A DNA stretch of 64,000 nucleotides, from positions 70,370,857-70,434,856 of the forward strand of contig JBANSL010000017.1 in assembly GCA_037127255.1 (NCBI GenBank). The letters are read 5' to 3'. This stretch comes from Persicaria tinctoria (taxonomy: Eukaryota; Streptophyta; Magnoliopsida; Caryophyllales; Polygonaceae). A program made the translations under genes and the position numbers. The notes below the pieces were generated by a model. The model was not told where the DNA came from. It worked only from the letters and a program-made list of their open reading frames with translations, and ran no database searches. Each line of letters begins with the position of its first letter. Position 1 is the first letter of the stretch. Of the stretch, positions 46,800 through 57,299 are shown piece by piece.

Positions 46800-49700
46800 C
46801 GAGAGAAAATGTGAGATCGAGGGCCAATCCCACCCATCTCCCGTCCAGATTTACGACACCATGGGCCCAAGCAACTCTTCCGACACTTGATTTGTGGCGA
46901 CATTCTCCAGCGGGCTCTCCATCAGCCAAGGATGCGTCCAGAAAAGGGTCGATTGGCCGTTACCTATATATGTCCGATCTCAGCCTTGGCGTTAGAGTTT
47001 CAATCCCATGTACCAAGCCTCTCCACTGTCTAGACTCCCCATTCCTTCTGTTGAGCATGTCTACGTCGCACCTTCCGTTGCAATATTTGCCTCTAATAAG
47101 GCGGCTCCACAACGAGGACAGGTTCTGAATTACTCGCCAACCAAGCTTAGCTAGAAGAGCCTGGTTCGTATCACGCATAGACCGCACACCTAGTCCCCCT
47201 TCTTCAATGGTGGCATATAGCAGCTCCTTCCTCAACAAATGGATTCGCCTACGACCGGGAGTAGAGCCCCAAATGAAGCTTCGGACAGCCATGTCGATGC
47301 CATCGCGCACCTTCATTGGGCCAAACGCCGATTGCATAGTATAAAACGGCAGGCTCGTGAGTACTGATTTTGCCAAAGTGACTCGACTTGCGAGGGACAG
47401 GGTCCTGGCTTTCCATCCGTTCAATCTAGTCATGACCTTGCCAAGTAAGAACTCGTACCAATCAACCGTCATCCACCCACACATTGTTGGCACCCCTAGA
47501 TAGTTTCCGAATTCCGTAGCCACTGGGATCTCTATTTCATTGCTGATTTCAGCCTCTACGAGTGCGAAAACATTCCTTGAAAACACCACCGAGCTCTTTT
47601 GGAAATTGACCCGCTCCCCCGAGTCTGCACAAAGTTTGTGCAAGCAATCCTTGACAACTCTAGCTTGCTCCACTGAAGCTTCGCATAGGAGAACTAAGTC
47701 ATCAGCGAAGAAAAGGTGCAATAGTTTGACTTCCACTGGTTTCCATTTCCCGTCTGTCACGACATCTTGAATGATATGAGACAAATGTTCCATGCAGAAG
47801 ACAAACAAATAGGGTAAGAGTGCATCTCCCTTTCGGATGCCACGGGAAGGTTTGAAACCTCCAACCTTTTCGCCATTCCATAACACTTCAGTGCTACCCA
47901 AAGTTTGGCTCAACATGATCACTACAATGAGATTCGCCGACAACTAAGATTTCTCCAACATTGCTCGTAGGAAGCTCCAATTGATTCGATCGTATGCCTT
48001 TTCAAGATCGATTTTGAAAACCATCCATTTTCGCGTCTTCGCTCCGCCATTATAAAGCTCGCCTGAGTCGGAGCTATCAAATCCGGTAGTATACCTTCTT
48101 GATCCGAGCAACAATCATCTTCGTAGCCACCTTAAATATGACATTCAAGAGAGATATCGGTCTGAAATTTGCCGAAGTCGAAGGGTTGGCCATTTTCGGA
48201 AGCAAAACCAGTAAGGAGTCGCCTATTTTTGGTGGGAACTTAGCTTCATTAAGAACTAGGATTCGGTATTTGCGCGTTTTGTTAATAAATTATATTTTAT
48301 TATGTGAATTTTTTATTAAATTTTATGCTTGAAATATTTTAATAAAGCGTTCAATCAATTGTAAAATAAATTAAAGTAAAATCAATTGTAGAGATTATAC
48401 TTTAAAATCAAATGTTATATTCCGTACTTGAATTGACCTATATAGTATATAATATATATCACTCGAAATTCCTTCAATGGCTCTTTGCCGATCGAGCCAT
48501 AGTAGTAGAATTTCATAATTGTCAATTGTCGATAGATTAGTTCATCATGTGACAAAATATTTGACCAAATATTTTATTCAATTTCATCTAAAACGTAGAC
48601 TAATTGATCAAATATTGGATAAATAATTTGATATAAAACGATAAGTTTTTTACCTAACTATATTGACTTATTAATCGATATGGTTCAAAAATATAATATC
48701 CATTTAATCCAGAATACGACACGTAAGCAAAACTAATCCCGTTTTAATCCAGAGAATTTTATAGACGCGAAATCGCACCAGAGGTCGTTTTATGCCTATC
48801 CAGAAATTTCCATGAGTACGAAATCGCACAAGAGGTTGTTTCAGGCCTCTGTTTTAGTATAGATATAGATATAGATATAGATATAGATATAAATATAGAT
48901 ATACATACTATAAATAGATAGATGTGACTTAAAAAGATAACACCATATTAATTCGAAATATAGCACGTATGCGGAATATTAATTAATGTGGCTCAATTAT
49001 TAATTTTAACCATCTTTTACTATACTCCGTATATGCTCTCTCTCCTTTTATATTAACCACTTGATCATCCAAAGTAAATTAATTCAACTAACAATCATAT
49101 ATCATTTTTTCTTTCCCATTCGATCTAACCAAAAGGTATTTACAAATGGATAAAGAGAAAGAGTTTCAATCCCTAGGGTACTATGGAATAAGCTCCAAGT
49201 AGATTTACATACGGGTATAAGTAGAGTAACTAATTAATTAGGTTATTATATTATTATTATATTGGTGAGAATCTTAACTAACATATGAATTATAAAAATA
49301 TCTTGTAAAACAATTCAAGTAATAAGTTTTTTTATCTAACTATATTGATTTAATAATTGATGTGGCCCAAAAATATAATATCACTTTAATCCAGAAAATG
49401 CCACGTAAGAAAAAATAATTCCGTTTAATTCAGAAAATTCCGTGGACATGAGGTCTGTAGATATAGATTTGGAGGACCGTATCCGATATTTGTGGACCAA
49501 CAACCTCCCAACTATTCTGATAGAAAATGGCCGGGAATCCGTCCGGACCAGGAGCCTTGTATGACCCGACTTCACAAACTGCCTTCCACACCTTGCTGGA
49601 GGTGAAAGGAGCGCTCAGCCTACACAGCTCCGCCTCCGAGATGGCCGGGAACGTGTGCACTGTCTCCACCCATCGCTGTTGTTGCTGCCGTGGCTCATCA

Positions 49701-49940
49701 GTGTATAGGGCTTTCAAAAAATTAACCACCATCCCTCTTATTTTCGACTCATCCTCGACCCATAGCCCATCCGGACATTGCAAACTTCGAACCCGGTTAG
49801 CCCGACGCCTCACGATTGTGGACAAGTGGTAGTATTTAGTATTCCTTTCGCCCTCTAATAGAAAGCTCGATCGGGAGAGAGACGATAGAGTTGATTTCAT
49901 CTTGCCAATAGGCTTTCGTCGTCTTGCCAACAACCTCACT
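46800..49940 (-). mobile_element. L1-type LINE, reverse transcriptase pseudogene, split by a Helitron
   Basis: On the minus strand 49939-49468 encodes the upstream reverse transcriptase region (SYKAPGPDGFPAIFYQNSWE). 48255-47944 continues it (ANFRPISLLNVIFKV, then FKIDLEKAYDRINWSFL). 47943-46960 contains the catalytic FFADDLVLLCEA motif and the downstream LGVPTMCGWM and GGLGVRSMRDTNQALLAKLG segments. A stop lies near 47945. The 5' endonuclease part and most of the 3' end are absent. The two halves are separated by the 48256-49467 insertion. Confidence 0.9.
48256..49467 (-). mobile_element. Helitron-like insertion inside the L1 LINE
   Basis: Read on the minus strand the insert starts TCTATATCTACAG after a host A (49468) and ends ..CGAATCCTAG before a host T (48255). 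Removing it rejoins the LINE reading frame without gain or loss of a base, so there is no target duplication, as for Helitrons. The interior is AT-rich with a (GATATA)n tract at 48858-48905 next to GTTTTAGTATA. That motif resembles the 5' ends of the other Helitron-like elements, so two related elements may be fused or nested here. No helicase is encoded. Confidence 0.75.
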
Positions 49941-49979
49941 ATTATTATTATTATTATTATTATACTACGTAGAAGTTAG

Positions 49980-51075
49980 GGATACACTACGATTCCTTGG
50001 CACCTGCGATTCCTCGGCAGCCCGATCGCCTTCGCAACAACGACGCTCCTCTCCCTCTCCTCTGACAATCCCTACCCACTCTCCCTCTCAATTTCTCCCT
50101 CGAATCTCCTGTATTTTGCGTTCCGATATCGAAGCTGTTGATTCGGCCGACGTAAGCGGAACGGACCGTGCTCTCTCTCGCCCTCCATCCCCACTTATAC
50201 CGTGGTATCTCTCTTTTCCTCGCTCTTCTCTCGTTCATCGCCTGCTTCCAACCATCTCTGTGGTGTGTTTGTTGTTTGTGTTTTGATTTCTTCGCTTCTC
50301 TTCTGTGATTTGATGAAATTGAAATTGATTGATTCTAGGGTTCCAGACTTCCACTTATCTATCTGTCGTCTTGCCGTGCTTCTGTGAAACTTATTGCTCG
50401 ACTCTGACATTGTCATCTTCCCATCTATCTCGATTCTTGCTGAATTTGTCGAATTAGCTGGAATGCCTCCTGGCCGTATTCCTAGAACCACACCATATCC
50501 ATATCTATAGAGTATGTTCATTTTTGTTGCCTACAGCTATAAGAAAGAAAAATGAAATGAGAGAGTGGAAACAAGGGAAGATCTGAATTGATGGATAGAA
50601 TCATATCAAATTAACCATATGACACCCAACCAACCATCAGGAGCAAATAAGCTGGATTCATAGTGACCAAGTGCACTGAAAAAACCTAAGTCATTAAAGT
50701 TTAAACACACATAGTGAAGTGAAGCAGAGATGCAGATAGTTAGCTGCTGCAGTTAGGTCAATTCACATGGATGTAAAGTGTTAGTAAAACCTTTTCATTC
50801 GCGTCACAAAGAATTATCTAAGCAATGAACCGCACCATATCCATATCTATAGAGTTTGTTCATTTGTGTTGCCTTTAATTATTTGGTCTAAAATTGGTTC
50901 TGGCTCTGCTTACGAATTGTTGTGTGGTACCGGTTTCTATAAAGTTTCCCTTTGATTTGTCTTGTTTCTTTGTCAAGTCCACTACTCTGCTCAGCCTTCA
51001 TCTTCCCTTAAAAAGTTTTGATGAATTTGACTTCAGGCAAGCCAGGAATAGGAGAGGTTCACAGTATCAAATCCG
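49980..51075 (+). promoter_or_regulatory. 5' region of copy D with an internal direct repeat
   Basis: 50087-50470 carries the leader block shared with copies A and C. CACCATATCCATATCTATAG then occurs at 50493 and 50834, about 341 bp apart and each followed by a TTCATTT..GTTGCCT word, so a segment absent from A and C is bracketed by direct repeats. Homology to copy A resumes with ATTTGGTCTAAAATTGGTTC. Confidence 0.5.
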
Positions 51076-53622
51076 ATGAGTCGTCCCAGTTCGAATCCAT
51101 TGAAGGGGCTGGCCGAAATCCCCAAACTTGCCTCATACAAGCCTGTTTCAATCTTCACCTGGCAGATGATTCGGGTAAAAATTTAGTCTTCTCCGGTAAA
51201 CTGTGGTTTTATGGGCTGCTGATATTGAATTATATCATATGATTGGATCTGCTGTTGATTCTTTTCATTTCCCTGTTTTTACCAGTGCTTATTGTGAATT
51301 AGTTTAACAGGAACTCTGCGTTATACTTGCTCTTGCCTCCTCATCTTTCATTTCTTGATTTGTTATCTAGGGATATGGACAGAGTTTTATGCTATCTAGG
51401 AAGAGTTTGTTGTGTTCAATAGCATCTTTACCGATTTAGACCTCTTTGGACCTTGTATCTTATGTACACCAGTGGCGGAGCCAGAAAATTTTCGGAGGGG
51501 GGCATCGTCAGAAATGTACGATATTGTTTTGGATTAAATTTACATGAAGAATTATATATAATACGATAATTAATGATGTTATTTTAAGATAAAATATCAC
51601 CGGTTTATGATAAAACGCTATTATTATTATTTTGCGCCTAAAAAAAAATCAAGTATGAGCTCAATTTCAAATATAGGTTCTAATCGAGCTTGACTTGTTT
51701 CTAAATGAGCTAAATATAATCAAATATTAATACTAGACTTGTTTGGCTAAAATAAAAACGCTAGTTAAGTATAATTTATTGTACTCAGAACATATAATAT
51801 ATGTGTAACCAGATATAAATTTTTTAAATTTGTGTAACTTTTTATCTAATTGTCGGAATAATTAGTATAACCTCTCATTTCGAAGCTCTCGAGATAAAGT
51901 ATAGTATATAAATGTTAATTTAAGTAAAATATAATAACATTATAGCCTATTGAAATAAAATTAAAGTGATTAATATGCCCTGGATTTTTAAATATTCATA
52001 ACTTTTTACTCAGATGTCGGATTAAGGCGTATTATATATCAAAACGAATCTACCGACGAGGAGAATACACCTAGGTAGTTCGTTGCGTGAGAGAGGGGGC
52101 ACGTGCCCCCCTAGTCCCCCCTCAGCTCCGCCCCTGTGTGTGTATATATATGTACATATATATGAATGATACCCTCTGTTCTCCTCTGTTTTGTTCAAGT
52201 TTAATTTTGTGTAAAAATATCTCATTATTACTTCAGGAAAGCATGAAGCGAAGCAAGCCTAGGGAGATTCCGAGGTATCTTTGTGTTTCGAATGGTTATG
52301 AGATCTTTTGCTTGAATCTCAAGGAGGGCGAAGCTCAATCTTTCAGCAATGCCGATGAGATACCGCTCCTTCCCAAAATCGGTACCCTAGACTTGCTGGA
52401 GAAGGGTCTTCCTACGTCTGTGGGTTTGTTCAATTTGGGGTCAGAGGCATACATGATTGGTGGCCAGAGGTTTCCAGCCTCCTTGGAGGACCACGACCCT
52501 TCTTCTCTTGATCAGTTAGGCCCCCTCTGCGGTATCAATCTTTACCAAGCCTTCTGCTTTAGATACAAGGTTAAAGGTTCGTCCCGTGACATATATGCCT
52601 TGTCTCTTGTTGATCACATCCTCTCCCCGTCTAAATCCGACATTGTCCAGCTGAAGAAGCCCAAACTATGGCCTATAGTTGAGAAGATTGATGGGCGAAT
52701 ACATGTGATCGACTCTCTTCCTCCACAGCTAGCTAGGAGTTGTACTGATTGGATCACTTCCCATGAGGTTCTCAGCTGTGATCATGACAGTTGGTCAGAG
52801 ATCTCAACAGTTAAGGACATGGGTTACATAGTTTCTCATTTGGTGGTCGGTCACCGCATCTATGCTGTATTGAATAGAAAATCTCTGGTGTTCGACTCTA
52901 GGACAAGGAATTGGGAAGCGCCACGCCGAAATCCAAAGACTTGGCGCGCAGATCCCTTTACCCACAGGGATGTGTGGCATATTCTAGATTCTGGAATTGG
53001 ACGGTGTGTTGGAGGATTTACATACGGAAAGGCAGATGACCCACTGTATGTGCTAATTGCAGTAGTGCACGACAAGTCAGAAGAGGATTGGCCTCTGTGC
53101 GCGGTAGCATACTTGGTCACCTCAATGGGGGAGGTGGTTTGCGTTCAGAGTCTCCCTCATCTCCTGAAGAAGAGCTCTGTGGAGCTCTTCCAGATGGAAT
53201 CAGGCAAAATAATTGATGTTGATGAGAAGGAGAACAAAATGTGCTTAATCATGGACACAGCCGGAAAAGTTCCCGAATACCTTAGCTCGTATTATGCTAT
53301 CATCGCTACATTCACTGTGGAGAGGGTTCCAGGAGCTGAATCGAAGATTGAACAAGTTTGGGCAAAAAGAAGAGATGCTTGGGCCCCTGTTGAGCAAGAC
53401 TTTGTGCGTGTTGATATAGAGGGCAGCTATATATATCGAAATGATGATGGTTGGGGTACACAAGGAATGCTCGGCGTGCGAGCTTGCTTCCTGTCTGTAG
53501 TAGTAGTAGTACTAGTAGCGGGGAAGAATGAATGCCTTTTTTTTTATGTACCCAGCTTATCAACATGGTTAAGAATTGGTTGGCTTCACTTTTGGTTGGC
53601 TTCTGGAACTTGTGTGTATTAG
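51076..53622 (+). CDS. Kelch-like array copy D, chimeric, altered C terminus
   Basis: Exons 51076-51174 and 52237-53622, joined in phase 0, would give 494 residues. The 1062-bp intron contains a transposon. The N-terminal part (KRSKPREIPRYLCVSNGYEI, and SEAYMIGGQRFPASLED) follows copy C, whereas from about 52520 the sequence follows copy A and is essentially identical to it over the last 330 bp and the 3' flank. Near the end one GCTT unit of copy A's GCTTGCTTGCTTCC is missing, a 4-bp loss. After GVRAC the frame shifts and runs through former 3' untranslated sequence to 53622, replacing the serine tail with about 40 hydrophobic residues. The kelch-like core is intact, so it may still be expressed; function unknown. 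Confidence 0.65.
51470..52136. mobile_element. TIR element in the intron of copy D
   Basis: The left end CAGTGGCGGAGCCAGAAAAT and the reversed right end CAGGGGCGGAGCTGAGGGGG are inverted repeats of the widespread plant 'cagtggcggagcc' family, probably hAT-related. Flanking bases (ATGTACAC and TGTGTGTA) do not form a clean duplication. Copies A-C lack the insert at this intron position. It ends 100 bp before the coding exon. No transposase is encoded. Confidence 0.75.
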
Positions 53623-54076
53623 AAAAAACATAACCTAAATTTTACAGGAATATAACCATCTATAAGCAAACAGTAACATACCATAATGGCATAAGCAGAT
53701 TAAGAAATCCGTGTAAAGCATACCTTAATTCCATAAAAGACTTTGATTCTTTGCTTCAGTGATTGCAGCCCCAATTTGTCTCTCAAGTAACTACATCTAT
53801 CTATATATTAGAAATAAAAGCTATAAATGACCTACAAAACAGATGTATTTAACCCAAATTAATGAACTTGGCAAGTGTTTGCACAGAAATCCATTTGAGT
53901 TTAATTTTAAGAGTTTAACCAATATCCAACAGAGTTCAAGTAAAAATAGACTCAAATCTTTACCAACAAGATCAATCCGAAGTATAGATGTGTAGGTAAC
54001 AGATTTGTATATTGAAGCAAAAAAGCGGATTGATTCAGAGCCTTTTATCTTCCGGGTTAATGTGTTTAATATTGGA
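53545..54076. repeat. 3' flank of copy D, near-identical to that of copy A
   Basis: Matches 37600-38118 over more than 500 bp with few differences (for example CATAATGGCATAAGC versus CATAAAGTCATAAGC). Copies B and C have different or shorter flanks. This makes A and D the closest pair at their 3' ends. Confidence 0.88.
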
Positions 54077-54800
54077 CTAGTGTAGATCCCGTCCCGTGTA
54101 CGGAGAATGTGTTAATCTAAATATCTTTTAATTAGATTCTCTCAAAATATAAATAAAATTCATATTTATAAGGTACTACGTAAAAGTTTTTTTTATCCAA
54201 TCGATGGTTATTTAAATCTCATGTAATTAAATTAGATACTTGATTTTTAAAAATATTTTAATATTCTTTTTTATTAAATGTGTAGTATATATTTATTACA
54301 TTTGTTTACTAAAATATCTATGTACGGATGGATTATGACTACATATATGGCTATATAATATTTTAATTATTTATTTTGGCCTCAAAAAATAATATAGATA
54401 GATATAAAATTATAATTATTAAATGATTGATTTTGATATAAATAATTCCTTCAACCAAAAAAACAATCTAAATATAAATAAAATAACACCTATTAAATAT
54501 TACATATTTATCTGTTAATATTACATATTTATCTGTTAATATTTTTGGTAAGTATGACTATGAAAATTAGTTTTTTCCTTATATGAAAATTAGTTTTATT
54601 ACTACTACTCTTTTATAAGATAATCCATCTATCCAATTATATGTGTTAATGGTAAAATAAAATAATTATTTTTATTAGATTTCTTTTTTGACGGAAAAAG
54701 CTATGCGAGATGTACTCACGCGCCGCCACGTAGGCACAAATGCATCGATTTTAGTATATGTATATATAGAATGAAATATCGATATATAGATATAGATCGA
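54077..54800 (-). mobile_element. Helitron-like element with an exact empty site
   Basis: On the minus strand it begins TCGATCTATATC after host A and ends ..GGGACGGGATCTACACTAG before host T. CCGTACACGG just inside the 3' end can form a hairpin. The host sequence ATTGGA/TGGGATCACACC on its two sides is continuous in the copy A flank at 38115-38132. The insertion is thus exactly between A and T without target duplication, the defining Helitron pattern. At 724 bp it is non-autonomous. Confidence 0.88.
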
Positions 54801-54854
54801 TGGGATCACACCAAAGCCGGCTTGATCAAAACTTGTGGCACTTGGGTTCGAATC

Positions 54855-55020
54855 TATACAAACTCTTAATTTATAAGAGTTTAGGATGATGTGTTAATCT
54901 TAGAGGCATTTTAGGAGTCTTAACTAATCATTTTTATTTTCCCATTTTTCTTTTATTTTCCTTAATTGTCATTTTTTCTTATTTTTCCTTTAATTCTCTT
55001 TTTTTCTTTAATTTTATTAA
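54855..55020. repeat. 170-bp AT-rich repeat unit, left of the MULE
   Basis: Starts with a hairpin AAACTCTTAATTTATAAGAGTTT and then GGCATTTTAGGAGTCTTAAC, followed by T-rich sequence ending TTTAATTTTATTAA. Two further units lie at 63581-63910 on the other side of the 8.5-kb element. The array was therefore split by that insertion. Confidence 0.88.
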
Positions 55021-55220
55021 GGGAAAATGACCCCAAATAATACAAACTATGAGGCGTGAAACAAAAATAATACAAACTTTAAAAATAACCGGTTGGTATT
55101 CGAACTATTGCCTATTACATCGATTTCAATATGAAATCATTTCCGATCAATTTTCCGGCAAATTCTCTGATGTGGCAGCCGGAGTTATTTTATTTTTATG
55201 ACATGGTTGCCATATCATTA
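55021..55220 (+). repeat. Left terminal inverted repeat of the 8.5-kb MULE
   Basis: Pairs with 63345-63544. Shared blocks include AATAATACAAACTATGAGGC, AACCGGTTGGTAT, TCATTTCCGATCAATTTTCC and GACATGGTTGCCATATCATTA. Confidence 0.92.
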
Positions 55221-55221
55221 A

Positions 55222-56081
55222 GAGAAATTTTGCTAAAATATCACCTTTTATTAATTTAACCCCCCTTGAAAATTAATTAGCCCCCTAACTCTTTCCAGTT
55301 CATTCTCTCCCATCTCCATCTCTCGCGCTCCGTCTACCCTCCGCCTCTCATTCTCTGATATCTCGCCCTGGACAACCCGCGCCCTGGCTTTAATTTCAAG
55401 AACCTCTCGCAGATCTCCCCTATCGTTCAATCGCATCTGAAACAGGTTCGCCTCTTCTCTCTCCTATTGAATCACCATTTCTTGCTTTCTAGGTTTAATC
55501 GCTCGTCGAATTGGATCGGAAGATAAGAATATTTGAAATTTGTTACAATTTGAGGAAATTTATCTTAGCGAGGTTCAATTTCTCTGACAAATTGTTTCCC
55601 TAATTGTACCGTTTTGTTTAATAACTTCGTAGTGCTTTTGTTTCTCCCCCTTTTACAATTATCTTGCTTCCGCTGCTTCAATTTGATGTTTGCCCTCTTA
55701 ATTTTGTTGTTCGGTAGTTTTTCTTCTTCTTTATTTGGTTAGATTTAAGTTTGATTCCTGTTTTTGCGAGCAGATTGACTCTCCTGTTTATATCAGATTA
55801 GCTTTTCAATGGTTGCACACCACCTGTTTGTTATTTTGTCTATGAGAAAACATACTTGAGTTTTCCTGGTTTACAGTATAAACCACGCCTTTACAACTTC
55901 TATGGTGGAAGATAATGTAGCCTTGTATAGGTTTAGTAAAGATTCAACTTCACCGGATTACAATTGTTCGTTTTTAAGTTCTAGATTAAAGAAGAACAAT
56001 CTTAACTAATAGCATCATTCAAAGAATCATTTCTAAGGGTTGAAAATTAAATAGAAGTAATAGGTGCGTATACAACCTATC
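55222..56081 (+). other. Leader-like captured sequence inside the MULE
   Basis: 55290-55445 is C/T-rich and resembles a plant 5' untranslated exon ending CTGAAACAG/GTTCGCC, a possible splice donor. The T-rich sequence that follows looks like a first intron. This suggests the element captured the start of a gene, but no coding exon of that gene is recognised. Confidence 0.35.
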
Positions 56082-56423
56082 CTAGTGTGTTTGTGGAAAT
56101 TCCCAAGCAGTTATTTGATCCAAATGTGTTGAATGCTTGGATGGTTCTTTTCTTGACTTTATTGGAGAGACCTGTGCGGATGCCATCTTCGTCTCGGCCA
56201 TCTTCTTCGATCCTGATGCTTTGTGCTTCAAGGACTCGAGCTCTTCTTTCAAGAGCTCTTTATTCAGCTCTCGGTTGGCTGCAACCGCTGCACGCTCAGC
56301 CTCGTTTCTATCCTTGAGAATCCAGAGCTCATTTTGAGAATTTCTCTCAACAACTTTTGCTTCTTTGGCTTCTTTCATCGCCAACTCCAGCTTCTTCTCC
56401 GTCTCCTCGGCTGATTGACACAA
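56082..56423 (-). pseudogene. Captured fragment resembling a WEB-family (DUF827) coiled-coil gene
   Basis: The minus-strand ORF of 113 residues is Lys/Glu/Ala-rich coiled coil. It includes EETEKKLELAMKEAKEAKV and, in order, [20 protein letters not shown] and MASAQV. These follow the plant WEB/PMI2 pattern (EExESLxxKxEESxKLAExKVAxAxAQVEAIK). Such proteins take part in chloroplast movement and cytoskeletal organisation. Only a small piece is present, the C-terminal half diverges, and it lies inside a MULE, so it is best read as a captured, non-functional fragment. Confidence 0.5.
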
Positions 56424-57299
56424 TCAAGATGGGAGCTTCTTGATGATAGATTATTAGTTGCACTTTGTATAATTATGAGAAGGCTGAAATTGACAGGTTT
56501 TGTGTTCTGTTGATGTTATCCTCTCTCTTGGATTCATATTGATGAAATCTGGTAAATGGGCATGTGAAGAACTATCAGTACTGCATAGTAAATGGAGCTG
56601 AACTCAAAACCTGTCAATTTCAGCCTCTTTTTTTTTAATGTAATTGTGTGCCTGATTCCGCAGCTTCTTGTGCAATTTCTCTTGCATAGTTGCATTTAGA
56701 TCTTGCTTCATTTGTTCTTGCTGGTTTCCTTGATTCAGATTTTTGGTAAGGTATCTCCTGTGCTTTAATTTCATTTGTTTGATTACATAAAAATCTTATA
56801 TCCAATTTATTTCCCTTTGATTTTTTATTAGTTTTTACTGTTGAAGTAATTTTGTGATCAACATCTTATTAGACACTTTCCTTGCTTGTTATGTCTAGGT
56901 CAGTCAGTCAAGGAGATCAGGGATACTACACTGGTCACAAGGTAAACAGTTTGTCACCAAGTCGAATATGCACATGTAATTCATCATTGAAGTGCCTTTG
57001 AACATGACCTTGTGTGTGAGGGCGAGAGCTTTAAAGAGAATGGAATCACATGATCTAAATATACCATTCGAGTTGCTTGTGTGTATAACTATGTTGAGTA
57101 AAGAGGAGATTAATATTTCATCATTTGGTACCCTAAGATGGGTGGAGAATGAGCTGAAATTTTGGGTGGAGAATTGATAGCATGCATTTAGGTAGGCATA
57201 ATAGGTTGCATTTAGCTTAGTTAAGATGCATTTTCTTGATGGATTAAGCACGATTTGCATATTAGTTCTCTATGTTGTCGGAGTCGGAATCTACACGCT
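56424..57299. other. MULE interior, unassigned
   Basis: AACCTGTCAATTTCAGCCT at about 56610 is the reverse complement of AGGCTGAAATTGACAGGTT at about 56481, a small inverted duplication. Otherwise T-rich sequence resembling introns, with short ORFs lacking domains. Confidence 0.35.

Noticed and set aside
51470..52136. 8-bp target duplication for the copy D intron element
   Set aside because: Flanks ATGTACAC and TGTGTGTA differ, and the right flank is a TG/TA microsatellite that may have changed.
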